Assembly: GCA_028564705.1 (NCBI GenBank)
Contig: JAPXFQ010000787.1
Span: 2,852,001 to 2,916,000 of the forward strand
Origin: Apricaphanius iberus
Taxonomy: Eukaryota; Chordata; Actinopteri; Cyprinodontiformes; Aphaniidae
Direction: 5' to 3'
Length of the DNA: 64,000 bases
Of the stretch, positions 34,166 through 46,695 are shown in pieces; the stretch's first letter is position 1; each line of letters opens with the position of its first letter. Made by a program: the position numbers and the translations under genes. The notes beneath the pieces were generated by a model. It made no database searches. It had not been told where the DNA came from and saw only the letters and a program-made list of their open reading frames with translations.

Positions 34166-34650
34166 CTTCCGATCGGGACGTTGTTTCCCTCCTTTTAGGG
34201 TTCAGACGGCTGGCCCCCATTTGAAGCCGCCGCCTGTTTCAAACCGGTGCTCCGATGTAAAATATGTTCCGTCTCAAATAAACTCAATAAACTGCCCACT
34301 AAAATCACCTATTTTACTCTGCCCATCTCACTTCCTCACCTAATCTGGTCTGTGCCATCACTTCTGAGTTCAAACTACACTCTAAGAAATACAGAAAGGA
34401 GTGGGAATCAAACGCTGATTTAAAAGGCTGTTTGAAGCTGTTCAATAGCAAGAACCCACACATACAAAATTTTAAAAATTCTTTTCTTTTTAACGAACAT
34501 TTTCCAAATTTTGCCAGTACTGGACATTGACTACAGAAAATGACGGGGGTGCAGGGGTTATGTGGTCATTGTTATCGTCCACTTATCGTTATTGAGGTGA
34601 AATGCTCAATATACCGTGATATTAATTTCAGCTCATATCACCCATCCCTA
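34166..34650. mobile_element. Probable hAT-type element relic (right end visible)
   Basis: The stretch 34555-34650 (TTATCGTTATTGAGGTGAAA, ATATACCGTGATATTAATTT, then CACCCATCCCTA) has the appearance of a teleost hAT right end, with repeated TATCG/CGATA-type motifs and a CCCTA terminus. The part 34166-34240 (GAGCTTCCGATCGGGACGTT, TTCAGACGGC) may be internal sequence of the same family. The left terminus was not found, so the start is approximate. Confidence 0.45.
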
Positions 34651-37600
34651 ATAGGAACTCTAGTCTGAACTTTTTGAATTAATAATTAGTCTATACATAA
34701 ATGAGACGTATCTTTAACCATATATGCTTGTGTAGAACAAATTAGAATTGTTAAATAGGAACTCAAATGGTAGCTTTAACAAAATTTTACTTTAAAAGAA
34801 AATGGTTAAGACAGTTATTCTAAATCTAAGCCACACCAGGCCAAGCATGTCATCCTGGTGTGTCGAAAGTTTCATATGGGTTAGCTATTCAATAATAGTC
34901 AGTTAACTTTAACCCCTGCTCAGAACAACCAGATTTAAGCAAAACTTGTAAACCAGTGTTCCCTGATATCCTCCCAAGTTCTAAATGTCCTATTCGTTCA
35001 TGATGAGTTTCTGTTCACCTGCAGGTTTATTGAATCGTGTTGACCTGTGAATGTTCATTTGTGTGAAACAAAGTTAACACCTCAAGATCACATCTTCTTT
35101 GGAAACAGTGGCAGCCTGACCAATAAGAGCCTGTAAAAGAGGAGGACCTAAGAAATGTTATTTGTACCATGCTCTAAGCTTTACAAAGCTGCTGTGCAGG
35201 GAAAAAAGGCAGTCAGACTATGTGAACTGACCCAGAGACTCTGTAAATGAACATTCAATTTGTTGTAATAAAGCTAAGACTTTTGATTCCTCTCTTGTCA
35301 TCCCTGATAAAATTACACGTATGGAAACAGCCTTCACACATAGCAGAGGTGTTTAAAGTGTAAGAGTAGAATAGGCTGTAATTCCAACAGTCATCTTAAT
35401 GATTTATGGGATTTAAATGTAGATACAAATGTTGCTTCAGTGATTTATTTACTTACGAAAGAAAGAAAACCTTCTCATAGTTAGCTTTTATTACAGTTTT
35501 GAAAGTAATGCATGTGACTGAATACTATTTTGAAGTGCAACACCTGCTGTCACATTTAATGACACTGAACAGGAAAGGGTTTGAACCTCGTAGCAAACTT
35601 AAATATCTCATAGCTGTTGAAGAAGAAAAAACATGTTCTACACTAATGCACTGGAGTTCCTCTGGTAACTCTCTCAATTAGGTTCCACTTAGTTCACACC
35701 ATCACATATAAGCCATTAGAATTGGTGTTACTTTTCATGGGAATTTCTAATGTAAGCAAAATAAAAATCTGTACATTTTTCTATAAAGTAAATGTTTTTT
35801 TTGTCACAATGAAGTCACAAAAGCTTCAAATGGACGTTTGATTTTTGTTTTTTACCCGATCGACTGCTTATTCCACCAACTATTCCATTACATTCATATT
35901 TACAACTTTCCCAAAATGCAATGCAGAGTAACGTCTGAAACTAATAATCACTAACACATATCAAGTCTTTATCAAATTTCATTAAATATTTTCCAATATT
36001 AGTATTATCATTAGTCTAAATTTTGTATTTTCACAGAGACCCTTCTCAGACAGGAAAAGTTTGATGATGTCCAGCAGAGGAGAGATTTAGGAGTAGAAGA
36101 TGTGTTTTAATTTGTGAAAAGACAATATTTTAACATATTAATAAAGGAATCCATGTTTATAGGTCAGTATTGTGTTGTTGTTTAGATTTCCTGAAATTCT
36201 TCCATTTCATGGATCCAAAATAAACAACCATCTTAGTGAAAGTTCCCGGAGGACCAACTCGTTGACATCCCCTCGCTTCAGGAACCATTTTGACCTGGAA
36301 GCTTTCTGGGGAAACCTTTTTATCGATGAAGAACAGAGTAAGATACAGTTTCTACACACACATACTGGCACCATCAACTTGGAAACAGACATATTGAGGA
36401 GAGTAATTACACCTTCTTGGTTAAATGTTTTCAAAGGTGACCGGTGCGCTGAGATTTGGAAGACCGTCTGAAGTTACGATGCTAGATTTAGTTATTCCAG
36501 ATCAAATGCAGACGCAAAAAGAACTTTTTCCATGGTTGGACTAAACAACATTATTACAATGAATGTGTTGGATCTGAATGGAACACTGTCTAAAAATGGT
36601 ATACGTGAGTCACAGTGCTTCATATGGGAGCAACCTGGGTCTGCCATCAAGACATCGAAATGTTTCTACAAACAACACAAAAACTGAAAGTCCCTCACTG
36701 CGCTGAAATTCACTCAAAAACAGACCACTGCTGTGAAGGTTCAATTTAGTTCCAACAAAAGTATATTTTGTTTGACATTTTGAATAAAAAGAATATATAT
36801 TTTGTTGGCAAAATCTGTCTTTTTGTACATTAATCTGTTACCGTATTGGTTATTTGTTGAACATTATGTAAAATAAGACATTTACTTAATACTAAAAACA
36901 GTTGGGAGAACAGAATGAAATCGATGGAGAAAACAGAGAACGAAACATAGATTATGTGTTCCTCTTTCAACCTAAGCAATCTCACCAAACTTCAGAGCTC
37001 TGACAGTATATTATAGCATATTATAGTATATTATGACACAAGTATTGCTGATCGAAACATTTTGTAATTCTCTCATGCCAACATTAATAACTTTTTTGGA
37101 GTAAAATTGGTCATGTACTTAAGACGAATGGACCTTGTAATGCTTGAAAACGACCATCATGTACTTGTCAAATAAAAAGATAAAAAGACAGTGGAAAATA
37201 TACAGCAAAACATGAGGAAACGGCTGGGGGGTTTTTTTAGAGGAAGTGCATCCTAATAGATTTCTCTTTAAATAACGAGCCACAGCTTGCATAACTGATC
37301 AACCTCATTAATTAATTATGTAAATTACAGTCATATAAGATTCTTTGATCAAGCTTGCATGCTAAATAGGCAACCACAACTGATATCTTCCAATTTATCA
37401 CTGTTACAGCTGCAGTGTGTCACACTGAGAGCTTTGTACCATTAGAAGACCAATGCTATAATAAGTCATAATTTCCTTTTTGCTCTGCAAGATACAACAT
37501 ATAATTGGTTCTGGAAGCTTCAGTCAGGTTCTGGATGCAGAACACAGAGCGAGTCACCAGGTCTTCTCCATAAAAATGATGGTGGTAGAGTCCCCAGAGT

Positions 37601-38799
37601 GCTCTGAAGTGTGTGACTCTAATACGATCTGGCTGATTAAAGTGTTTCAATTTCCTCTGTGGGTGTACATAATGGTGGAACTGGTAAACTAGTGGACTGT
37701 ATGGTCAGCTGGGGCCTATTGAGGGAGAGAGATGTCTAACCAGACCCTCTAGAAATTAATTGGAAGAGTGGCATGCCTGCACACCATGTGCATTAGAGAT
37801 ACTTGAAGTCTTACAATCTTTTGTACCACAGCACTGGAGCATTCTCCAGTTTGTTGGTGATAGACTTTGGATTGGCCACTTTAGCAGTACACCGACAGGT
37901 TGTAATGTACTCAAGCCATAGAAGGGTTCAGCCTAGAGAAAACTGTCTATGACATCTGAGAACCTCTCAAAGGACTGTAGAGTATGTAGCCGATTCAAGT
38001 TTTTTTCTCTTTTTTTTGTAAAGAGATTTATCAGGTTTGGGGGTGATGTGCTACAATTTTCTTAGTGCCTCCAAGCCTTTTAAATATGGCTGCAATAGGC
38101 AGGTTTACAGGTACAACATAAAAGAAAAAAATAGTACTGAAGTTGTGTTATAGAAGAATTCCATAAGGATGAGGCATCAGTTTCCATTGGCATTTTAAAA
38201 ATATTTATTATGGAAAATACAAGAGCACTTCTCCGGGGCACTTCAGCTCTCCAGTTCAACATGTCATCTCCTGCCTGCCCGAGCTTCTAGAGCATTCTGT
38301 CAGAATGTTTTGTTTTCGTTGCAAACTTAATCCTAAAACATGGAGTCCTCAAGTTAGATTAAAGTTTGTGAAAGGTCCAGAAGTCTTTAACTTAAGTCTC
38401 TTCATTGACTCCCAAGAATTACGCCATATTCATCGGGTTCATTTACTAATAATTACTAATCACTACATAGAAACAATCTTGATTTAATTTTCCCGTTGAA
38501 ATACAAATATTCCTAAACTTTTAAAGTTTGTTATCTTTTTGCTTATGTCAAACCAAATTCTATTTGTGTTGATTGTTTTTTATTTTATCTAAACAATAAT
38601 GTTTCTTGCATTTAGAGTTGTCTTTAGTTTTAGGTTTGTGTTTGGTAGTTTCCTGTTAGGTTAACAATAACTTGGGTTATTTGGCCTATCATAAGTTATT
38701 CAACTGAGAGACCTGCTAACTCCTAACTCCCTAATTACATGGTTTTAACTGGTTTTAAATCCTTTTTATGACTAGTTTTAACCAATTTTAACACCACTT
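34651..38799. other. Non-coding DNA, no gene recognised
   Basis: This is the longest stretch without an identifiable element. Open frames up to 99 codons (36172-36471 plus) have no family motifs. A TATTATA/GCATATTATAG short repeat occurs at about 37008-37035. Confidence 0.4.
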
Positions 38800-38861
38800 T
38801 TAGCAATTTGTTTTTATCGGGGGAGTTTTTTTATCAGAATACGGACAACTTTTATTTCATC

Positions 38862-39890
38862 ATGCCTCCACTCACCTGCAGCCCCGGGTTTGATGGCTGT
38901 GTGAGGCTAAGCCAGAAAGTTCTCGAACTGGAGCAGAGGATCTCTATGCTCCATCAAATCCAGGACCGTGAACGTGATCTGGATATCCTCTTCTGCCGGA
39001 CCCAATTCCCTGCCAGTCCGGTGAAGCTGCGGAGGGAGAATCCCTTGCTGGGTCTCCAGGCAGACTCGGACTGATGAACACCGGCGGTACAACATCTGCT
39101 GCAGAGGAGGACCATTGGTTGCAGAAGGTGGGTAAACCAAAAGCCCCCATAGTGCTCCAGGACGTTTGGTCCATGGTCTCGTTAGTGGTGCCCGGAGAGG
39201 CCGCCACCATTCCCCTCCACCCTGCCTGCCATTATCTAACCGTTTCGATGTCTTGGGCCATGTCTTTCATCCTCTGTCTCTTCCTCCGACTGCACTGAAG
39301 CCCAGCAGTAACGCAGGACCACCGCCCATCCCCTTCCAGCAGCTGGAGCAGCAGCTGGATTCAGATAGCCACCTAGTCGCGCCAAACCCAGGGCTGCATG
39401 CCTGGATTTGCAGAGGAGTGCTCCATTGCTCCCTGACCCCACAAAATAAGCCCTTGGTACCAACTAAAGATCGCTGCAGTCCCGGTGTAAGCTAACCTGC
39501 CCAACACCCAGCAGGTCCTGGACGGTGAAAGATCCTCTGCCCAACATCAGCCGCTGGACCAGCCACCCACCACACTTATCATCGGAGACTATTATCCGAT
39601 ATGTAAGGGTGAGAGGAGCCATCACTCTGTTTTTTCCTGGAGTGGAGGTAAACGATATCGCTGAATAGATCCTGGACTCCATCCAACGCCACCCAACTGT
39701 GATTAGAGTTTACGCCCGAACCAACAACATTTGGAAACAGCCGTCTGAGCTCCTGAACCTGGATTTGATTCATTTGTTTAACCTTTTAAAAGACAAACAC
39801 GTGTTTGTTTTTAGCTCTGGTCCCAACCCCACCGTTGGCAGAGGAGCCAGTTTAGAAGACTTCTGTCTCTGAACACCTGGCTTTCCTCTG
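38862..39890 (+). pseudogene. LINE ORF1: coiled-coil start and esterase-like C-terminus, broken
   Basis: The first open part (38808-39074) holds MPPLTCSPGFDGCVRLSQKV followed by leucine heptads (VLELEQRISMLHQI), a likely coiled coil. Later parts are spread over frames: PLSNRFDVLG (about 39230), IIGD then IIRYVRVRGA (39570-39620), NNIWKQPSELL (about 39720-39760) and GDGLHLKRQGTHML (39965-40006). GD(S), the threonine/asparagine block and D-x-x-H in DGLH are the landmarks of the SGNH-type esterase found in ORF1 of some CR1/L2 LINEs. The nucleophile serine codon after GD is destroyed by a short deletion near 39590, and in-frame stops follow. Confidence 0.65.
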
Positions 39891-40296
39891 CCACTGTGAT
39901 TCACAAAAAAATGGTTTTATAGACAATTGTAACATTTTCTGGGGCATTTTCAGTAGTTTCAGGAGATGGATTGCATCTGAAAAGACAAGGCACCCACATG
40001 CTGGCAATGACCTTGGCATGCCCACGTTCCACCCCTCTCCATCACACCGACCACAGTTGCTCCTGCCCTATCTGACCCTTCAACCGCATCCCGATGTCTC
40101 CTATAAACTCCCCCCTGATTTTAACAGTAACTCACATATTGGACTTGGATTTTACATCATTCATTCCTGTTATCAGCAGAGAGGGGACAGTTAATCATAA
40201 ATAAAAATAAAAATGCAACCCAAATAACCTCAAACAGTTACCAAAACTCCCGTTTTGAGTAAATCATACACTCACACTCCATCTTCAACCACTATC

Positions 40297-40830
40297 AATA
40301 TGGCACTTTTAAATGTTCGCTCTCTGCTAAATAAAACTTTTATAATAAATTATTTGATTGTAGACCTTAATCTTCAGTGTTTATTATTAACAGAAAAATG
40401 GCTGAGTGCAGATGCCCCTGCTGTTCTTACACAGGCCTCCTCACGAAACTTCTACTTTTCTTATTCAACAGGAGCAGCAAGAGGGGATGTGGAACTGCTT
40501 TTATAAGCAAATCCACAATTTTTGCCAAACCTGTTTTATTTGATAATTATAGTACTTTTGAATATACCGCATCTGTTTTAAGCACTCTTCAGATTTTATG
40601 TGTCACAGATTATAGGCCTCCAAAAAAGTTTTTATCAATTTTTTACAAGTCATATGAAATGATCATTTTAGCTGGTGATTTTAATCTACATATAGATAAC
40701 ATTTTAGATTATTTATCAACAGATTTGTTTTAAATATTTTGAGATATATGGATTTTAGTCAACATGCCATACAGCCAACTCACAACAGAGGACACACCCT
40801 GGACTTGGTCATCACGCATGGCACATCAGA
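40297..40830 (+). pseudogene. LINE ORF2 apurinic-like endonuclease fragment
   Basis: It begins MALLNVRSLLNKT, the usual N-terminal strand of the endonuclease, with the conserved asparagine, followed by LLTEKWLSADAPAVL, where the glutamate of the TE.WL motif is the metal ligand. After a frameshift near 40480 it continues with the DYRPP and LAGDFNLHID motifs (40610-40690), the latter containing catalytic aspartate and asparagine. A last fragment near 40780-40820 reads RGHTLDLVITHG across a stop, the SDH-proximal region. The sequence ends by deletion. Confidence 0.75.
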
Positions 40831-41090
40831 GGGAAGGTAGACATATCAGATGTAATATTTTATCTTCTCAAACGAACATTGTTTTAGACAAATCTGAGTG
40901 TGTGTATTTACTGAACAGTTTTGTCCTGGTAGAAGCTGGCAGTCTTGATAAAGTTTTCCTCAGTGAGGCCCACCATGATTGATTTTGGGGGAGTTATATG
41001 TGGGGTCATTTTCATCTGTAAAGCACTTTGAAATGCTATTTCTGTATGAAAAGCACTATTTAAATAATGTTTGAATTTATTTGTTTCCAT

Positions 41091-42941
41091 GTTATCGCCA
41101 TGATATATTCACTAACATATGTCCCCAATCGACTATTCACTTGCACAAGTTCGCAAAATTACATATAGAATGTTGTGGTTGAAACATAACGAAACGTGAA
41201 AAAGTTGAAGGGGTGTCAATATCTTTGCAAGGCAAATTAAATATTTAATAAACAACAGATAAAGTCACTTTAATGTCAAGTGATTGATTTGTGGTTTCTT
41301 TGCATGTTTAGGTTTTTATAAGTTCTTGTATTTAGGCTTATCCACAAAATGTGTTTTGGTAACAGGAGAAGGCACACTGGAGATAAATGCCACTAAAAAC
41401 CGGTGCGGAGTGTTTAGAGGCCATGGCCCTCACTTGTCTTTTAAAGAGTGGTTGTGCATTTAACATTTTGTTTAAGGGGTCGATGAACTGATTTTTCAGC
41501 CCTCTGGAGGTTGTTGCTTAGTTGCGATTCATTGGCCACCTGAGACTTAACTCAATGGAAGAGTGTTACTCTAACAGCAGCGTAAAAGAGCTTGAAAATA
41601 AATCCCCTATGTGCCTTTTCCATTTTGGCATCCAGCCTAATAGCATATGTTGACATGATTTTATACCTTGAAATAAGTTTATTCACACAGAACCGAGGAA
41701 TGGTACTCATACTATGAGAGCTCACGGGGAAAGCCTGAATATTCCTTCATTTTCCTCCATAAGATGAGAAATATCAACCAAATATCATGCTAATGATGGG
41801 ATTTCTTTCCCCGGTTCTCTCCTTTTTCTTTGCATGCCAGTGAAGCACTTGAATGGATGTGAGAAAGTTTGTTGTGGTGTGTTGAGTTTGCGCTCCTTTT
41901 GTCTCCTTGAGAGTTCTTCGGAATCTGGGGTAGGGGAGCCTTGCATTGTATTTTCCTCCCCTGTTTCCGCTGTCGAACGTCTGAAGTGGGTATTCTTAAC
42001 AGCCTTTTCTGTCAGGCAGTGGTGATTTTGGGCTTGTTCTTTCACGCTGATTACACCCAAGGCAGGATTATTTACTAGGATTTAAGCCTGGCCCAGTGCT
42101 CAGGGATGCAGTTTGACATTTAGGCAGGCATGCACAAGGCTGCCTTACATAGGCCCTGGACCATTATCTCTGTGTTTACCACTGCAAGGACCACCAGCCG
42201 AACAATAGCAGGGAATCCATCTGGAGTTTATGCAGAGACTCATCCCCATATTTTTCATAATTTTTCATGGAGGCTTTGGAAACAGCTCATATGTAGGCCA
42301 CACTGACACTATGAAAATCATTTCATGACACTCTGTGTATATCCCACATCCAACTGGAATGCAGGAGAGTAATCAGTCTGGAATTTCTTGTGGCTACACT
42401 ATGAGGAAGTCACTGATGGCTGAGTAACAGCTCAAAGCTTGGTAGATCAGCCATCAATCACACTTGCAAGCTGACAAGGTACTTGCTCTCTGTCGATGGA
42501 GTATCTATCCTCTCTAACAGGCTGACAATATAACTAAACACACACATACTCCTATAATAAGGAGATGAAATTTCTGATAAGGGTTTAAGAGTATCCAGGA
42601 AATGTTGACTGTCCTCGAAAGGGGTTCTTTAGAAATTTCAAGAGGGCTTTTTCTCTTTAAGAGATGGATAAGCTGAGCAGTTTTGTTTCTGATACTAAAC
42701 TTGAGCAGCTCCGTTCAAAAAAAAAACCTACCAACAGACAGGAAGACAGAACAAAAAGGAGATAACTGGATATAAACAGGCTCCTCTCCTGTCTTGTGGT
42801 TGTTTGTTTTATTTTTTATTTGTTTCAAACATATTCCCATTCACTGATAATGCATATTCACATAACCACTTGTTTGAAAAAGAGATAGGCGGAAGAAGGC
42901 ATATAGACCTATTTAGCTCCTATACCGCCTTGCACATTATG
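41091..42941. other. Non-coding DNA; includes a repeat-free candidate patch
   Basis: No gene recognised. About 41630-42450 is repeat-poor with balanced composition and may be conserved non-coding DNA (inference only). Confidence 0.35.
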
Positions 42942-43429
42942 AGGAGCCTAAGTCTTCTCCCCTTCCGGTCGGCCCATGGGTCCCCTGGCCGAAAAAATAA
43001 TGAATGGAAGTCATGCGATAAAAGTTACCAAGAGCTTGTAGAGCTCCTACCGCATGCTGGCTCTCACTCCCTGACTGCTTTACCCCCGACATAGCTGCCA
43101 CTTTCCTCATGGTCAGATTTATAGTGGTTTTATCTGTGTTTAATGCTCCTTTCTTCGTCAGGGAGGTTACGACGCTCACTCTCCTTTTTCTGCAGTTGTC
43201 GTCCATTAAATGTTTTTACACAAAACCTAAAGTAACTTTTGCCGGGAATCGAAAATCAGCGTTTGCTCTGCATCAAAATTAGTTTTTAAAATTCACGGAC
43301 ATCATATGTTCAATCCTTTAAAACTGGATCAGAAAATAACTTTAATCGCTCCATTGACTCTCATTCATTTTTTTTTTGGCAGTAGGGGACCCATGGACCG
43401 GAAGTAGAAGGGCGTGACTAAGGCTCCCC
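42942..43429. mobile_element. Inverted-repeat element, family also at 51117-51719
   Basis: The left end GGAGCCTAAGTCTTCTCC and the right end ending GGGCGTGACTAAGGCTCC are inverted imperfect copies. The pairing extends inward for about 80 bp: ACCGGAAGTAGAAGG versus CCCTTCCGGT, and CCCATGGACC versus GGTCGGCCCATGGG. Both ends contain GGGTCCCC/GGGGACCC and an (N)ATGAATG..AGTCA..(G)CGATAAAAGTTA-like block. The internal 89-codon minus frame (MDDNCRKRRVSV..) occurs at the same relative place in the sister copy, so it may be a family feature. No target duplication could be settled. Confidence 0.65.
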
Positions 43430-43593
43430 ATACTTAATCTAAAAGGCAAAAACAATAAAAGCAGATGAAATTGCATACTCGAATCACATTTTTTTTCAAT
43501 TAACGAACAAAAACAACCAATCTGATAACTCAATTTATTATTATATGAAATATATATATACTATATATATACCGACTGCGCCACCGTGCAGCC

Positions 43594-43686
<93 letters not shown>
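43594..43686. repeat. (TATC)n tetranucleotide microsatellite
   Basis: About 23 uninterrupted TATC units. Confidence 0.98.
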
Positions 43687-45479
43687 CTTTTTATATACAC
43701 TTTTGATAGCAAATGAACAATTTAAATACAACTTCTGTGACCTTGTTTCTGACAGTCATCCACTTTGTTACCATTACTTAAGCTGCAAGAGGCCAAACAT
43801 AACTGAATCTTTTTTTACCAAGAAGGTAACTCTGAAAGAGTGATTAGCTTTAAATTTAACATATCTGAGCATACAGGGGAGAGATCAACACACAGCAATA
43901 AGCATCAGAAAAGCAAGGAGTAGCAAAAAAGGAAAAAAAAGTATCTAAAAGAAGGAAATCCAGTTAAATAAATTTACCCAAGACCCCGAGATAAATCACA
44001 CCTGCACAGTGTTGAGTTCTTTGTATCAAGGTGGGTCATTAAACACCTGGCATTTCATATTGTGGGTCTTCCTAAACTGAAGACTTTAGATGGAGAATTC
44101 GGCTAAGACTAAGATGAAAAGATTTTCAAGGTTGAGTGTTGGAGGAGATTTTAGAGTCTGCTTTTTAACAATCTGCTTTCTCAATTATGGTCATTAAGGA
44201 ACAGGATAGACTTATTGATGGGTTAAAAAGGTGTAAAGGCTTTTTTTTATTAATATTGTTTTTTTGTTGTTTTTTTTACATAAAACATAGATTTTAAGCA
44301 ACCAACATTAATGTAACATTTGCAACAAGCTGTTAATGAGAAGGCTCTGGTTAATGCCAGATGAGAGAATTAGGAAGTATGACTTCCTGAGAAATATTCA
44401 CTGTGTTGTTTATTGTAATATGGAAGTAGTGTGATTTGTTTGTGTGTATTTCATTTTGCTTTTGGAAACAATTACTCATCTGTTTGATGTATGTGTTAAC
44501 TGCAATTCTGCACATACCTGCTCCGGGACAGTGGAAGAGAAATTGGCCAGTGGCTCAATCTGGTGCAGCACAGCTCTGTCCTCATGAAATTGACATAATT
44601 ATACATCATATCGTCAAATTATATGTAGACATAACTGAATCAAGCAGCTGATGTGATTGATAACGGACCCAGCAGAGAAGCAAAAGATAAATGTTGGGAA
44701 AGAACATAGGTACTGCGATGAACACCAAGACCAAGCCTCATTTAAAAAACTGTGAGGAAACCCCAGAGCTGCACATACAGTATGCATACACTGCTTTTCA
44801 TTGTTATAGTCTCTTTTAACAATTTCAAATGATTTTCTGTCTGTGAATATGAGCAGATTTTGGAAGGTTTGCGATACACTTTTGCCTTACTAAGAAAGGC
44901 CTTGTTTTTCTTGCTGTGTGGGGCTTTGCGTCATATTATATCAGGGATATGGGATGGCATGGATTACTCAAAAGTTCACAAGGTAAGCTGTAAGTCATTT
45001 AAAAAAAAAAATGTTATGTTAGCGTTACAGTGAAGTGCATGAATATTTGCTTTAAAGCTCTTATGTGAAAATATTGGAAAGAAAGTGCAGCTACTTGCTG
45101 AGCTACTAGGCTGCATTTCAAAAGCAGCCAGTTTAGGAGCCCCCTTCATATTTTTTTTTTTTTTTTTTTTTTTTTGCAACTCTTTGGCCTTTCCCCCCAA
45201 GAGCAAAAATAAGGAAGACTGTTCATATTAGCTTCTGCTGTAGTGCTGGGATGGTTTTCCCAGAGCGTCTTAATGTATACCAAGTTATGTGGCGTGTTAA
45301 CTATTAAACCAGGCAGTTATATGTGTTTTCAGATGGGTTCTCAAGTATTCATGGATTTTTAACTATTTGTGAATACCTGGAGTCCGCTATATCCTATACA
45401 GTTGAAACATAATTTAAGGCACCCAAAGCTCCCGTTCTCCAGTTTCTGGCAGGACGGCAAAAAGACTGCTTACCTATGC
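43687..45479. other. Non-coding DNA, no gene recognised
   Basis: AT-rich. Contains a 25-T run at 45151-45175 and no recognised element. Confidence 0.4.
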
Positions 45480-45876
45480 TTAACCACCAATGTTATCAAC
45501 TGTCACGTGTCGAACGATTGCACAAACTAACGATGAAATAAAATCCAGTCGATATGGTTGATGCACGCAGTGCTGTAGGCTGCATACATAGACAAAAAAT
45601 GTAATATGTAATTTCATAGCCTTCCAGCTGATGAAGGTAATGGATAGCTTTGACAAGAGGTAGACTGGTACTGACAGACACACTTTGTTCAGGCTCTAAG
45701 AAGTGATAGCCATTTAACGACTTGTATGCCTTCATAACGTCTCCTGTGTAAAGTCCAGGCGTGTTAATCAGATAATTGTAGACATCCTCATAATTAACTG
45801 GCAGTGGCCATTTCTGATGACTGCCATCTAATAGCTTGTCAGCTATTTGAAACAGGTCTGGAAGCTTTGCACTAGA
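45480..45876 (-). pseudogene. Exon-like relic of a multi-exon teleost repeat gene
   Basis: On the minus strand, an open stretch starts right after CTATCTAG (acceptor-like) at about 45877. It reads AKLPDLFQIADKLLDGSHQ, WPLPVNYEDVYNYLINTPG, LYTGDVMKAYKSLNGYHFLE. YT....KAYKSL..Y recalls a motif I remember from THAP/YqaJ-type transposon-associated proteins of fish; this is memory, not a search. After about residue 65 the sequence loses protein character, consistent with intron. Only this one exon is visible here. A THAP finger of possibly the same family lies at 55690-55995. Confidence 0.4.
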
Positions 45877-45970
45877 TAGTTAGATTTGTGGTATATTTTT
45901 TTCAATCATCTACAAAAAGATGATCTAAATTAGCAAATACTTACATTGTGCCTGCATTTAGACTAAATTT

Positions 45971-46459
45971 CAGGGGTGGGGGAAAAAATCGATTCACATA
46001 AGAATCTAGTTTCTTTGCTTTTAAATAAAAAAATAGATTTTCAAAAAATTATATGTATTTTTTACATTTAGAGGCTTGGAAAAAAGGTTTAAGTTCACTT
46101 TATTATGAAGTGTACTTAAGTATGTAGCAGTTTACTTTAGAAAGTATTTAGTTTTCATTCATTCTGTTGTAAAAGTTTAAGATGTGGGAAGTAGAACATT
46201 CAGAAAATTATATATCTTAACATTACTATAGTGAATTAAAAATCTGCAATTTTGAAGAATCTCAATTGAAATTTAATTGGCACTTGCAAAAAAATCATAA
46301 AAGTATTGAATCAGGAGAAAAGCATATTGGCTCAGTGCTACAAATTGGCTTGTGAGTATTGATTGTGAATCGATTCTGAATCGAGAATCGATTCTGAATC
46401 GAATCGTCACTACACAAATCGGAATCGAATCATGAGCTGTTGTAAGATTCACATCCCTA
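45971..46459. mobile_element. hAT-type non-autonomous element
   Basis: The left end CAGGGGTGGGGGAAAAAATC and the right end GATTCACATCCCTAA are roughly inverted. The interior near the right end has several GAATCGATTCTGAATCG repeats, and the left end has ATCGATTCACATAAGAATC, the CGATTC-rich subterminal pattern of this hAT group. No transposase is present. An 8-bp target duplication is not clear. Confidence 0.6.
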
Positions 46460-46695
46460 ATAATTTGTGACGGGTTTAGATCTTTATCAGATTTAAGACG
46501 ATTCCTTTAAGTTCTTTCTGTTTTGCTTTATTTTTTCCATATAAGAACTATTGTGTTTGTGATTGGAATTACATTTCTACTAAGTGTTTATGTCTTTATA
46601 TCTTACTTCTATTTTTTCCTCCCTTCTTGTCATAGCCATAGGTCTTTGAACATTGAGCTTCTCTTGTGGTTTTGTTTCTTTTTTTTTTTACTTAA

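Larger units (their letters stand above)
38800..41090 (+). mobile_element. CR1/L2-like LINE: ORF1 and endonuclease part, RT deleted
   Basis: From 5' to 3': ORF1 remnants (38862-39870), a spacer, the start of ORF2 with the endonuclease domain (40297-40830), and then directly a LINE-type 3' tail (AAAGCACTTTGAAATGC, AAAAGCACTATTTAAATAA, 41018-41075). The reverse transcriptase and most of the 3' UTR are missing. This is therefore an internally deleted copy. It supplies the 5' half of the family whose 3' half is seen at 15866-18525, although I cannot prove the two are the same subfamily. Confidence 0.75.

Noticed and set aside
36172..36471. 99-codon frame with an acceptor-like start and a donor-like GAACAGAGTAAGAT
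   Set aside because: The splice-like signals are weak and common by chance, and the peptide has no family features I recognise.
43586..43843. Open frame of repeated YLSI residues
   Set aside because: It is the translation of a (TATC)n microsatellite.
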